DNA of 64,000 bases from Chryseobacterium gleum (GTDB lineage: Bacteria > Bacteroidota > Bacteroidia > Flavobacteriales > Weeksellaceae), in assembly GCF_900636535.1 (NCBI RefSeq), contig NZ_LR134289.1:3162001-3226000 (forward strand), in the 5' to 3' direction. Both the position numbers and the translations under genes were made by a program. Numbering within the stretch: position 1 is the stretch's first letter; each line of letters begins with the position of its first letter. Under the pieces are notes generated by a model, which saw nothing but the letters and a program-made list of their open reading frames with translations, ran no database searches and was not told the origin of the DNA. Positions 33,436-43,131 of the stretch are shown here, piece by piece.

Positions 33436-35553
33436 TTATTGTATTTTCCAGCTTATCCCAAACATGAAATTAGTGCCTGCCTGTGAAAAATAATAAGGCT
33501 GTCCTTCATAAACAGATCCGTTGTTGACATATTTTTTGTTGAACAGGTTATTCACCAGAAGTTTTAAGGCAATTTCATTATTGGCAATTTTAAACTGGTA
33601 CTGCGCATTGAAATCTGTCAGGAAATAATCTTTAAGCTGAAGATTTGCGTCTTCCGTATTGTCAAGATATTGCTTTCCGACATACTGATTCATTAAAGCA
33701 AACTGGAAATTCTTTGCAGGATTAAATTTCAAACCTAAGTTGGCTATCACATTCGGTGAGAAAGAAATCTGGGTATTCCCGAGACTTTTAGGTACATCAC
33801 CATTCTGAATATTAAAATCCTGGTTTCTGTTCTGGCTTAATGTTACATTACCGGAAACTTCCCATTGTTTGGATAGTTTTGCCAAAGCCCCGATTTCAAT
33901 TCCTCTTCTGTAACTTTTTCCTGAATTTGTTCTGATGAATGCTCCTACATTATTCAATTCTCCATTCAAAACCAACTGATTGACATAATACATGTAATAG
34001 ACATTCGCAGTAAACGACACTATTCCGAACTGTTTTTCAAAACCGGCTTCAATATCGTGAAGCTTTTCTGCTTTTACGTCATTGTTCGCCATCAGGTCAT
34101 CTCTGTTGGGTTCACGGTGAGCATGAGCATAGGAAAGAAATATTTTACCGCCGTTAATTCTGTAATTAACTCCGGCTTTTGGATTAAAGAACAGCCAGTT
34201 TTTGCTTAAATCTGCTCCTTCATCATCACCTGCTGTCAGGATTTTGGTATTGTAGTTGATTTTCCTAAGCTGTAAATCCCCAAAAAACTCAAAATTATCC
34301 AGTCTGAACAATGCCTTTGCAAAGCCTGAGACCTCATTTTTAACAGAACGGTTTCTGTAGTATTCACTTTCATCAATCTGAGGAAAGAAAACACCGGTAA
34401 CATTTCCATAATGTCTTCCGTAATATTGATTGGCTACAGCACCAAAATTCAGGTCCAGATTGTCAAACTTCCCGTACAATGTGGAAACAATTCCGTAAAA
34501 GTCGTTATTCAGCCATTTTTTTTTGATGAAATCTGAATATTTTACCGTTTCACCTCCTTCAGTAATATCCGGCAGATTGTATCTTGAGAAAGGGTCTCCC
34601 TGTTTGTAATTTTCGTAATATCCTTTTCCTTTTGTATAATGAAATGTGGTTTCAAGATTCCAACGGTCGCTGAATTTCTGTTCCCACAGTAACTGATAAT
34701 GGTTTTGTCTGTAATTATCGGTTTCATTATCGTAGAATCCTACAATATTTTCCCAGCTGGCATCATATATTGCTCCCGAAATATTGAATTTCGGATCAGT
34801 TTCCCACGTTTTACGGTCAATGCCGTTCCATGCCTGATAAGTTTTCTCTTTTCCTCCGAAAGCCATTAATCGCAGCTTCGTATTTCCTTCTTCAAATAAA
34901 GCTGTAAAGTTATAGGAATGTAAATTGGAGGAAGCCCTGTCAATATAGCCGTCAGAATGAATATGCGTATATCTTCCCATTACGGAAAGGCGGTTTTTCC
35001 AGAATTTTCCGGAACCTATTTCTGCTGAATATTTGTAAGTATTGAATGAACCATAGCTGTCATCTGTTTTAAAGTAAAACTTCTCTTCCGGATCTTTAGA
35101 AAGAACATTAATACTTGCCCCAAAGGCAGAAACTCCATTATTGGAAGTTCCGACTCCTCTCTGAATCACAATCTGCGATGCAGAGCTGGTTAAATCCGGA
35201 ACGTTGACAAAAAAGGTTCCCTGGCTTTCCGAATCATTGTATGGAACACCATTCATCATTACATTGATTGCACTTCCCGAAACACCACGGATTCTGAATC
35301 CTGTATATCCTACTCCGTTTCCTGCATCTGAAGTAGAAATAATGGAAGTTTGATTTTTCAAAAGAATAGGGAGATCCTGCCCCAGGTTTTTCCCGTCCAG
35401 ATCTTTCTGTACGTTGATGATTTCCTTTGCTACCGGCAGTCTTTTGGTAAAATTGACCGCTTCAATTTCCCTTATTTTCAGGGAATCTTTATCCTGAGCC
35501 TGGATAAAAGCTACAGAGCCTATACTAAGCCCTAAAAAAAATAATCCTTTCAT
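33436..35553 (-). CDS. TonB-dependent receptor, probable thiamin transporter
   Basis: A 705-aa outer-membrane receptor. I start it at 35553 (MKGLFFLGLSIGSVAFIQAQ) because it gives a clean signal peptide; the longer frame adds 29 residues before it. The plug domain spans about residues 45-155 (RIRGVSGSAINVMMNGVPYND; QIVIQRGVGTSNNG), and a beta-barrel fills the rest, ending FMFGISWKIQ with a terminal aromatic region. A TPP riboswitch precedes it on the same strand, so thiamin or a derivative is the likely cargo. No inner-membrane thiamin transporter gene is adjacent. Confidence 0.9.
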   Translation of the reverse strand: MKGLFFLGLSIGSVAFIQAQDKDSLKIREIEAVNFTKRLPVAKEIINVQKDLDGKNLGQDLPILLKNQTSIISTSDAGNGVGYTGFRIRGVSGSAINVMMNGVPYNDSESQGTFFVNVPDLTSSASQIVIQRGVGTSNNGVSAFGASINVLSKDPEEKFYFKTDDSYGSFNTYKYSAEIGSGKFWKNRLSVMGRYTHIHSDGYIDRASSNLHSYNFTALFEEGNTKLRLMAFGGKEKTYQAWNGIDRKTWETDPKFNISGAIYDASWENIVGFYDNETDNYRQNHYQLLWEQKFSDRWNLETTFHYTKGKGYYENYKQGDPFSRYNLPDITEGGETVKYSDFIKKKWLNNDFYGIVSTLYGKFDNLDLNFGAVANQYYGRHYGNVTGVFFPQIDESEYYRNRSVKNEVSGFAKALFRLDNFEFFGDLQLRKINYNTKILTAGDDEGADLSKNWLFFNPKAGVNYRINGGKIFLSYAHAHREPNRDDLMANNDVKAEKLHDIEAGFEKQFGIVSFTANVYYMYYVNQLVLNGELNNVGAFIRTNSGKSYRRGIEIGALAKLSKQWEVSGNVTLSQNRNQDFNIQNGDVPKSLGNTQISFSPNVIANLGLKFNPAKNFQFALMNQYVGKQYLDNTEDANLQLKDYFLTDFNAQYQFKIANNEIALKLLVNNLFNKKYVNNGSVYEGQPYYFSQAGTNFMFGISWKIQ

Positions 35554-35667
35554 TCTATAAATCTTGACATTTAATGAATAAAAGGGGTGATTACGAGATA
35601 ATTGATAAATGGCAAATAATAATTGATGCTTATCGGTCATTTATCGTTAATCATCTATCAATTATTT

Positions 35668-35750
35668 AAATGGTTCCCTAAACAGCATTACCTGTTCCAG
35701 GTTCATTGGGTATAATCTCAGCCTGTTAAAGCACCCCTTTATTTCAGTGG
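35668..35750 (-). ncRNA. TPP riboswitch (THI element)
   Basis: Read on the minus strand the conserved blocks appear in order: AAGGGGTGC, GGCTGAGAT, ACCC, GAACCTG and GGTAATGC, then TAGGGA closing P1. These match the thi-box core. It sits 115 bp before the receptor start and directly after a TAATTTTG promoter motif. Binding of thiamin pyrophosphate is expected to reduce receptor expression. Confidence 0.93.
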
Positions 35751-35758
35751 CAAAATTA
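35751..35758 (-). promoter_or_regulatory. -7 element upstream of the TPP riboswitch
   Basis: On the minus strand TAATTTTG (35758-35751) fits TAnnTTTG and lies right before the riboswitch, as expected for its transcription start. Confidence 0.55.
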
Positions 35759-35873
35759 CAAAAAATATATGAGATCAAGGTGTGAGGTGCGGGATATTGG
35801 GCAACGGGATAAAAATACCATGAAAAAACAGGAATTATCAGATGTATCATTCATCAATTATTATTTATATTCC

Positions 35874-36644
35874 CTAGTACGTCTTATTGTTCGCATCAAT
35901 ATAATAGTAATTCTGTCCATCTTTTGTCACTTCAAACATCTTACCCAGTTTCCAGCTGAAATTTCTTTTAATATTGGCATATTCAAAAGGAATGATGATT
36001 TTATTGTTAACATCAATAACCCCGAATTTATCATTATTGGAAGCCACAATCATAGGATTAGCGACATCATCTCCTTCCAGGATAAAGAGATACTGATATT
36101 GAGGATAGATCTGATATTGTCTGTAATCCGCTGCATTCACAAACTTTGATTTTTGTATGATTCCGTAAAAACCATTGAGAATGTAGGCCTGGAATAACTG
36201 CTGCTTATATTCTTCGAATTTACATTTCCCGAAGTCTGCTTCCTTAAATTGGTATACTCTCTTTCCTGACTGGTCTATCCTGTAAGAAACCATATCTTTT
36301 TCTACGGTTGCATAATTTTTTGTCCCGAATTTTCTCACTTTTTCGTTGGGTGAATTCAGAAGGTTGCAGTCTTCGTAAAAAAATACAGCAATATGATATT
36401 CCGGTTGAATGATGAATTTTCCGTTTTGGTTTACATATCCAAACTGGTCACCTTTCTTTTTAGGGATCAAAACCGGGAGATCTTTATTAATGATTACCAG
36501 ATCAGGATTCGGCTTATTGGCTGTACTGGCTTTTTTAGCCGTAGTTTTTGAACTTTTTTTCACACCTGTTTTCTTCACAGATTTTGTCTGCGAGAAAACG
36601 AAAAACGAAATAAAAACACATAAAACATTCAGGAATTTTTTCAT
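35874..36644 (-). CDS. exported WG-repeat protein
   Basis: A 256-aa secreted protein with a signal peptide (MKKFLNVLCVFISFFVFSQ), followed by a Lys-rich segment (TKSVKKTGVKKSSKTTAKK) that is likely disordered. Two WG repeats are visible: QFGYVNQNGKFIIQPEYH near residue 68 and KFGVIDVNNKIIIPFEY near 206. Such repeats form small beta modules that bind other proteins or ligands; function here is unknown. I prefer the start at 36644 over 36653 because the -7 motif at 36668-36661 would put transcription start at the earlier ATG. Confidence 0.82.
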   Translation of the reverse strand: MKKFLNVLCVFISFFVFSQTKSVKKTGVKKSSKTTAKKASTANKPNPDLVIINKDLPVLIPKKKGDQFGYVNQNGKFIIQPEYHIAVFFYEDCNLLNSPNEKVRKFGTKNYATVEKDMVSYRIDQSGKRVYQFKEADFGKCKFEEYKQQLFQAYILNGFYGIIQKSKFVNAADYRQYQIYPQYQYLFILEGDDVANPMIVASNNDKFGVIDVNNKIIIPFEYANIKRNFSWKLGKMFEVTKDGQNYYYIDANNKTY

Positions 36645-36932
36645 ATTCTCCATTTGTTTACAAAAATACGGCCAAAAATAGATATTATAAAATTCATATT
36701 TATAAAGAATCTAAATAATTTCACTCTTATAAAATACTAAAATTTCGTAATTTTGGGAACATTTTGAAATGTTTGATAATTTTAAAAAACTTTTAAAAAA
36801 AGTGTAGATTATGCTGACTTTATTCGGTTAATGTTGCGTCAAATGCGAGAACTCAAAATGTCATTAAACTGTATTTATACAGACCGGTAAAGAAAAGGCA
36901 GGGCTACCTTTAATTTTGAAAGACCTTCTATT

Positions 36933-39716
36933 ATGAGTATTTATAAGGATTACATCAAAGAAATTGAAGAAAGAAAAACCCAGGGGCTGCATCCAAAGCC
37001 TATTGATGGTGCTGAATTACTAAGCGAAATCATTACACAAATTAAAGACTCAGGTAATCCTGACCGACCGGATTCTCTTAAATTTTTTATTTATAACACA
37101 CTACCCGGAACAACAAGTGCAGCGGGAGTAAAGGCGAAATTTTTAAAAGAAATTATTCTGGGAGAATCCGTAGTAGAAGAAATTTCCCCGGCATTTGCTT
37201 TTGAATTATTATCACATATGAAAGGCGGGCCTTCTATTGAAGTGCTTCTGGACCTTGCTTTAGGTAATGATCCTGCTATTGCTAAAGCAGCAGCAGACGT
37301 TCTTAAAACACAGGTTTTCCTTTATGAAGCCGATACCAACCGTCTGAAGGAAGCCTTCAACAGCGGTAACGAAATTGCAAAAGAAATCATCGAAAGCTAC
37401 GCAAAAGCTGAATTCTTCACTCAACTTCCTGAAGTTGCCGAAGAAATCAAAGTAGTAACCTATATCGCCGGTGAAGGAGACATCTCTACAGATTTACTTT
37501 CTCCGGGTAACCAGGCCCACTCAAGATCAGACCGTGAACTTCACGGTAAATGTATGATCACTCCTCAGGCTCAGGAAGAAATTAAAGCTTTACAGGCAAA
37601 ACATCCTGATGCAAGCGTTATGCTTATTGCTGAAAAGGGCACAATGGGTGTAGGATCATCAAGAATGTCAGGAGTAAATAACGTTGCTCTATGGACAGGA
37701 AAGCAAGCCAGCCCTTATGTACCTTTCGTGAACATTGCTCCGATCGTAGGAGGAACAAATGGTATTTCTCCGATCTTCCTTACCACAGTAGACGTTACCG
37801 GAGGTATTGGGATCGACCTTAAAAACTGGGTAAAGAAATTAGATGAGAACGGAAACCCTGTTCTTAACGAAAACGGTGAACCCTTTCTTGAAGAAGCTTA
37901 TTCTGTAGCAACAGGTACTGTTTTAACAATAAATACAAAAGAAAAAAAATTATACAACGGAGATAAAGAACTTATCGACCTTACAAAGTCTTTCACTCCG
38001 CAGAAGATGGAATTCATCAGAGCGGGTGGTTCTTATGCCATTGTATTCGGTAAGAAACTACAGACATTTGCAGCTCAGCTTTTAGGAATTGAAGCTCCTG
38101 CTGTTTTTGCTCCGTCAAAAGAGATTTCTCACGAAGGGCAAGGACTTACTGCTGTAGAAAAGATCTTCAACAGAAATGCTGTTGGAGTAACTCCAGGAAA
38201 AGTATTACACGCAGGTTCAGATGTTCGTGTAAAAGTAAATATCGTAGGTTCACAGGATACCACAGGTCTTATGACTGCTCAGGAGCTTGAATCTATGGCT
38301 GCAACCGTAATCTCCCCTACTGTAGATGGAGCTTACCAGTCAGGATGTCACACAGCTTCTGTTTGGGACAAAAAAGCACAGGCTAATATTCCGAAGCTGA
38401 TGAAATTCATGAACGAGTTCGGTCTGATTACAGCCCGTGACCCGAAAGGTGAATACCATGCCATGACTGACGTTATCCACAAAGTTCTTAACGATATCAC
38501 TGTAGACGAGTGGGCTATCATTATTGGTGGTGACTCTCATACAAGAATGTCAAAAGGTGTCGCTTTCGGAGCTGACTCAGGAACTGTTGCGCTTGCATTA
38601 GCGACTGGTGAAGCCTCTATGCCGATCCCGGAATCTGTAAAAGTAACGTTCAAAGGAGAAATGAAGCCTCACATGGATTTCCGTGATGTGGTTCACGCTA
38701 CTCAGGCTCAGATGTTGAAGCAGTTTGGAGGAGAAAATGTATTCCAGGGAAGAATCATTGAGGTTCACATCGGAACTCTTCCTGCTGACCAGGCATTTAC
38801 ATTTACAGACTGGACTGCTGAAATGAAGGCAAAAGCTTCTATCAACATTTCTGAAGATAGTACATTAATCGAATCACTGGAAATCGCAAAAAACAGAATC
38901 CAGATCATGATCGATAAGGGTATGGATAACCACAATAAAGTTCTTCAGGGATTAATTGATAAAGCCAACAAGAGAATTGAAGAGATCAGATCAGGAGAAA
39001 AACCAGCCCTGACTCCGGATGCAAACGCTAAATATTATGCTGAAGTAGTGGTAGATCTTGACGCTATCGTTGAACCAATGATTGCTGACCCGGATGTAAA
39101 CAATGAAGATGTTTCCAAAAGATATACCCACGATACCATCAGAGACCTTTCTTACTATGGAGGTGAGAAAAAAGTAGACCTTGGTTTCGTTGGATCTTGT
39201 ATGGTTCACAAAGGGGATCTTAAGATTGTTTCTCAAATGCTTAGAAACCTTGAAAAACAACAAGGAAAAGTAGAATTTAATGCACCACTTGTAGTGGCAG
39301 CTCCTACGTATAATATCATTGATGAATTAAAAGCAGAAGGAGACTGGGAATTATTAGAGAAATACTCCGGATTTGAATTTGATGACAATGCTCCAAAAGG
39401 AGAAGCGCGTACAGAATATAAAAATGTAATGTACCTTGAGCGTCCGGGATGTAACCTTTGTATGGGTAACCAGGAAAAAGCGGCTAAAGGAGATACTGTT
39501 TTAGCAACTTCTACCCGTCTTTTCCAGGGAAGAGTTGTTGAAGATTCTGAACGTAAGAAAGGAGAATCCCTGCTTGCTTCTACTCCGGTTGTGGTATTAT
39601 CTGCAATTATCGGTAGAATTCCTAGCATTGACGAGTATAAAGCAGCCGTTGAAGGCATTGATCTTACAACGTTTGTACCGTCTATTAAAGAACTGACCAG
39701 TACAAGCGCTCACTAA
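36933..39716 (+). CDS. acnB: aconitate hydratase 2 / 2-methylisocitrate dehydratase
   Basis: A 927-aa AcnB-type aconitase. The N-terminal HEAT-like domain is at about residues 1-160, the swivel domain (STDLLSPGNQAHSRSDRE) at about 180-370, and the [4Fe-4S] domains after it. Ligand Cys are readable in SGCHTAS (about 471), FVGSCMVHKG (about 755) and CNLCMGN (about 836-839). It interconverts citrate and isocitrate in the TCA cycle. The leader is about 280 bp, with TAnnTTTG motifs at 36748 and 36911. A second aconitase of a different type follows. Confidence 0.97.
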   Translation: MSIYKDYIKEIEERKTQGLHPKPIDGAELLSEIITQIKDSGNPDRPDSLKFFIYNTLPGTTSAAGVKAKFLKEIILGESVVEEISPAFAFELLSHMKGGPSIEVLLDLALGNDPAIAKAAADVLKTQVFLYEADTNRLKEAFNSGNEIAKEIIESYAKAEFFTQLPEVAEEIKVVTYIAGEGDISTDLLSPGNQAHSRSDRELHGKCMITPQAQEEIKALQAKHPDASVMLIAEKGTMGVGSSRMSGVNNVALWTGKQASPYVPFVNIAPIVGGTNGISPIFLTTVDVTGGIGIDLKNWVKKLDENGNPVLNENGEPFLEEAYSVATGTVLTINTKEKKLYNGDKELIDLTKSFTPQKMEFIRAGGSYAIVFGKKLQTFAAQLLGIEAPAVFAPSKEISHEGQGLTAVEKIFNRNAVGVTPGKVLHAGSDVRVKVNIVGSQDTTGLMTAQELESMAATVISPTVDGAYQSGCHTASVWDKKAQANIPKLMKFMNEFGLITARDPKGEYHAMTDVIHKVLNDITVDEWAIIIGGDSHTRMSKGVAFGADSGTVALALATGEASMPIPESVKVTFKGEMKPHMDFRDVVHATQAQMLKQFGGENVFQGRIIEVHIGTLPADQAFTFTDWTAEMKAKASINISEDSTLIESLEIAKNRIQIMIDKGMDNHNKVLQGLIDKANKRIEEIRSGEKPALTPDANAKYYAEVVVDLDAIVEPMIADPDVNNEDVSKRYTHDTIRDLSYYGGEKKVDLGFVGSCMVHKGDLKIVSQMLRNLEKQQGKVEFNAPLVVAAPTYNIIDELKAEGDWELLEKYSGFEFDDNAPKGEARTEYKNVMYLERPGCNLCMGNQEKAAKGDTVLATSTRLFQGRVVEDSERKKGESLLASTPVVVLSAIIGRIPSIDEYKAAVEGIDLTTFVPSIKELTSTSAH

Positions 39717-39757
39717 GAGAATTAACAAATAAGTCGCAAGACTTTTGAAAACTATAT

Positions 39758-39804
39758 AATTGAAAGATTTTAGTCCTTTAGGATTTAAGATCTTTCAATT
39801 TTTT
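39758..39804 (+). terminator. acnB terminator
   Basis: Arms AATTGAAAGAT and ATCTTTCAATT are perfectly complementary around a partly self-complementary 21-base interior, followed by six T, 42 bp after the acnB stop. It suggests the two aconitase genes are mostly separate transcripts. Confidence 0.8.
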
Positions 39805-40034
39805 GTTTAGAATGTTTCTATTTTAAGTTAAATACGATTTTTTTTCAATAAAACCTGAAAAACGAAATCTATTTTTTCTTAAATTGAAAGTTATAAAATC
39901 TCTTGATTTTATAGTCAAAATCATTCCTATTAATGGACAATAGGAACGTTTTTTGATGTGTAAAGAAATAGTTTTTTTCTTTTTTATCATCAAAGAACGA
40001 GACTTTAACAGACAAGAACAAAATTAAATACGAT

Positions 40035-42302
40035 ATGACTTTTGATATTGATATGATCAAAAAGGTATACGAGCGTTATCCTGAGAGAATTGCAGCAGCA
40101 AGACAAATCGTTGGAAAACCTCTTACCCTTTCAGAAAAAATCCTTTACACCCACCTTTGGGAAGGAAATGCTACACAAGCACATGAAAGAGGGAACTCTT
40201 ATGTAGACTTCGCACCAGACAGAGTAGCGATGCAGGACGCCACAGCACAGATGGCACTTTTACAATTCATGCAGGCAGGAAAGGCCAAAGTAGCTGTTCC
40301 TTCTACTGCGCATGCAGATCACCTTATCCAGGCAAAAGTAGGTGCTGATAAAGACTTACAGGAAGGGATCAACAAAAATTCCGAGGTATTTAATTTCTTA
40401 AGCTCCGTATGCGATAAATACGGAATCGGGTTCTGGAAACCGGGAGCAGGAATCATTCACCAGGTAGTATTGGAGAACTATGCTTTCCCGGGAGGTATGA
40501 TGATCGGTACTGACTCTCACACAGTAAATGCCGGAGGACTTGGAATGGTTGCCATTGGTGTAGGAGGTGCTGATGCCGTAGATGTAATGGCGGGAATGCC
40601 GTGGGAGCTTAAAATGCCTAAACTTATCGGAGTAAAATTAACCGGTAAAATGAATGGATGGACTTCTGCAAAAGATGTCATCTTAAAAGTAGCAGGGATT
40701 CTAACGGTAAAAGGAGGTACAGGATGTATCGTAGAATATTTCGGGGAAGGAGCCGAATCTCTTTCAGCAACCGGTAAAGGAACTATCTGTAACATGGGTG
40801 CTGAAATCGGAGCTACCACTTCTACTTTCGGATATGATGATTCTATGAGAAGGTATCTTGCGGCTACCGGAAGACAGGATGTAGTAGATGCAGCAGATAA
40901 AATTGCTGAACATTTGACAGGTGATGCTGAAGTATATGCCAACCCTGAACAATATTTCGATCAGTTAATAGAAATCAACCTTTCTGAACTGACGCCTCAC
41001 TTAAACGGACCTTTCACTCCGGACTTAGCGACTCCTGTTGCTGAATTCAGAGCTAAAGCTGAAGCTAACGGATGGCCTTTGGAAGTTGAATGGGCTCTTA
41101 TCGGTTCTTGTACCAACTCTTCTTATGAAGATTTATCAAGAGCGGCTTCAATTGTTGAAGATGCCGTTTCAAAAGGAGTAAAACCTAAAGCTATCCTGGG
41201 AATCAACCCTGGTTCTGAACAGGTGAAATTCACAGCAGAAAGAGACGGTTTCCTAGATTCTTTCAGAAAATTTGAAAACGCAAGAATCTTTACCAACGCT
41301 TGCGGACCATGTATCGGACAGTGGGACAGAGAAGGAGCAGAAAAAGGAGAGAAAAACTCTATTATCCACTCTTTCAACAGAAACTTTGCCAAAAGAGCTG
41401 ACGGTAACCCGAATACCCATGCTTTTGTAGCTTCTCCGGAAATGGTTGCTGCAGTTGCAATATCAGGCAGACTTGACTTCAATCCAATTACAGATACTTT
41501 AACTAACGAAGCTGGCGAGCAGGTAAAACTTGATGAGCCTAAAGGTTATGAACTTCCTTCAAAAGGTTTTGCAGTAGATGACAACGGATATCAGGCGCCA
41601 TCAGAAGACGGATCTAAAGTTGTTGTTAATGTAAGCCCAACTTCAGACAGGCTTCAGTTATTGGAAGAATTCCCGGCCTGGGATGGGAAAAACATTACCG
41701 GAGCCAGAGTATTGATCAAAGCTTTCGGAAAATGTACTACCGACCACATTTCTATGGCTGGACCATGGCTGAAATACAGAGGTCACTTAGATAATATTTC
41801 AAATAACATGTTGATCGGGGCTGTGAATGCTTACAACATGGAAACCAATAAAGTTAAAAACGAATTAACCGGTGAATACGGTGAAGTACCGGCTGTACAA
41901 AGAGCTTACAAAGCTGCCGGGATCCCGACAATTGTTGTGGGAGACCAGAACTATGGTGAAGGTTCTTCAAGAGAGCATGCTGCCATGGAGCCGAGACATT
42001 TAGGAGTGAAAGCTGTACTGGTAAAATCATTTGCGAGAATCCACGAAACCAACCTTAAGAAACAAGGGATGCTTGGAATCACTTTCGCAAACGAAGCGGA
42101 TTATGACAAAATCCAGGAAGACGATATCGTTAATTTCTTAGATCTTGATCAGTTTGCTCCGGGAAAACAACTGACTTTAGAATTCATCCATACAGACGGA
42201 ACTAAAGACATCATCATGGCTAACCATACTTACAACGATCAGCAGATTGACTGGTTTAAGGCTGGTTCTGCCCTGAATCTGATCAAACAACAGGAAAAAT
42301 AA
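40035..42302 (+). CDS. aconitate hydratase, mitochondrial-type
   Basis: A 755-aa aconitase of the mitochondrial type. Cluster-binding Cys are visible in [11 protein letters not shown] (near residue 358) and [10 protein letters not shown] (near 421 and 424). The swivel domain at the C-terminus has [11 protein letters not shown] near 645, including the substrate-binding SREHAA. It catalyses citrate to isocitrate via cis-aconitate. It lies 318 bp behind acnB with a terminator between, so both enzymes are encoded side by side but probably controlled separately. Confidence 0.97.
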   Translation: MTFDIDMIKKVYERYPERIAAARQIVGKPLTLSEKILYTHLWEGNATQAHERGNSYVDFAPDRVAMQDATAQMALLQFMQAGKAKVAVPSTAHADHLIQAKVGADKDLQEGINKNSEVFNFLSSVCDKYGIGFWKPGAGIIHQVVLENYAFPGGMMIGTDSHTVNAGGLGMVAIGVGGADAVDVMAGMPWELKMPKLIGVKLTGKMNGWTSAKDVILKVAGILTVKGGTGCIVEYFGEGAESLSATGKGTICNMGAEIGATTSTFGYDDSMRRYLAATGRQDVVDAADKIAEHLTGDAEVYANPEQYFDQLIEINLSELTPHLNGPFTPDLATPVAEFRAKAEANGWPLEVEWALIGSCTNSSYEDLSRAASIVEDAVSKGVKPKAILGINPGSEQVKFTAERDGFLDSFRKFENARIFTNACGPCIGQWDREGAEKGEKNSIIHSFNRNFAKRADGNPNTHAFVASPEMVAAVAISGRLDFNPITDTLTNEAGEQVKLDEPKGYELPSKGFAVDDNGYQAPSEDGSKVVVNVSPTSDRLQLLEEFPAWDGKNITGARVLIKAFGKCTTDHISMAGPWLKYRGHLDNISNNMLIGAVNAYNMETNKVKNELTGEYGEVPAVQRAYKAAGIPTIVVGDQNYGEGSSREHAAMEPRHLGVKAVLVKSFARIHETNLKKQGMLGITFANEADYDKIQEDDIVNFLDLDQFAPGKQLTLEFIHTDGTKDIIMANHTYNDQQIDWFKAGSALNLIKQQEK

Positions 42303-42330
42303 GATTAATTGTTAGATTAATTAATAAAGG

Positions 42331-42358
42331 GACGGCTTCAATTGAGGCCGTCTTTTTT
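42331..42358 (+). terminator. terminator after the second aconitase
   Basis: GACGGC and GCCGTC arms flank a TTCAATTGAG loop that is itself partly palindromic, followed by TTTTTT, 28 bp after the stop. Confidence 0.85.
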
Positions 42359-42404
42359 ATTTTAACTGCCTTTACATTTCCTTTGCTGAACTTTGATATT
42401 CTCC

Positions 42405-42437
42405 AAACCTTACAGGTTTTAGAAACCTGTAAGGTTT
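42405..42437. repeat. perfect 15-bp inverted repeat with 3-bp loop
   Basis: AAACCTTACAGGTTT, TAG, AAACCTGTAAGGTTT. It lies 16 bp after the LytTR regulator stop. It has no T-run, so is not a typical intrinsic terminator. It resembles palindromic sequences that I recall as dispersed in flavobacterial genomes; only one copy is in this window. Confidence 0.8.
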
Positions 42438-42453
42438 AGCTCTCATATGAATA

Positions 42454-43131
42454 TTATGATATTCTATCAAGAAGGCCTGCTCTATAGCTTTCCCCAATAG
42501 GAATCTCATATTCAGGAAGAATGATTTTTTTTGCCCCGATACTTTTGATTTTATCCAGATTGATAATAAAAGATTTATGTACCCGTACAAATTTTTCAGA
42601 AAGCTGGCTTTCCATAGATTTAAGCGTATCCAAAACGATATACTCATCATTTTCTGTTCGGATATTGACATAGTCTTTGATACTTTCGATGTACAGGATT
42701 TCATTGAAACTTATGCGATGCCTCTGCCCTGAAGACTTTACAAAGAAATAGGTATTTTCTTCTTGCGGAAAAGAAAACCGTTCCTGAGCTTTTAATACGC
42801 TTTTCTGAAACCTTTCGAAAGAAACAGGCTTCAGAAGATAATCAACAACATTATGCTCATACCCTTCCAGTGCATACTCCGAATAAGCAGTGGTTACAAT
42901 ATATTTTTGATCTGCTCCTACAATCTTCATAAAATTGATCCCCGTAAGTTCCGGCATCTGGATATCCAGAAAGATAAGATCAGAATCATTCTTCTGCAGA
43001 TATTCCACCGCAAGTATCGGATTCTCTGTGGAGAAAACCAGTTCAAGAAAAGGAATCTTTTCTGCATAATGTTCCAGAAGTGAGATTGCCAGAGGCTCAT
43101 CATCAACGATAATGCACTTTATCTTATTCAT
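42454..43131 (-). CDS. LytTR-family response regulator
   Basis: A 225-aa regulator with a receiver domain (IIVDDEP at the N-terminus, phospho-acceptor D56 in LIFLDIQMP) and a C-terminal LytTR DNA-binding domain (about residues 128-222; FVRVHKSFIINLDKI, GESYRAGL). Its start overlaps the end of the kinase gene by eight bases, so the two form one unit. The gene pair diverges from an outer-membrane receptor gene, a candidate target. Confidence 0.95.
   Translation of the reverse strand: MNKIKCIIVDDEPLAISLLEHYAEKIPFLELVFSTENPILAVEYLQKNDSDLIFLDIQMPELTGINFMKIVGADQKYIVTTAYSEYALEGYEHNVVDYLLKPVSFERFQKSVLKAQERFSFPQEENTYFFVKSSGQRHRISFNEILYIESIKDYVNIRTENDEYIVLDTLKSMESQLSEKFVRVHKSFIINLDKIKSIGAKKIILPEYEIPIGESYRAGLLDRIS

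Noticed and set aside
39869..40060. 63-aa minus-strand frame before the second aconitase
   Set aside because: Very AT-rich, Phe/Lys-dominated translation that overlaps the aconitase start; no family features.
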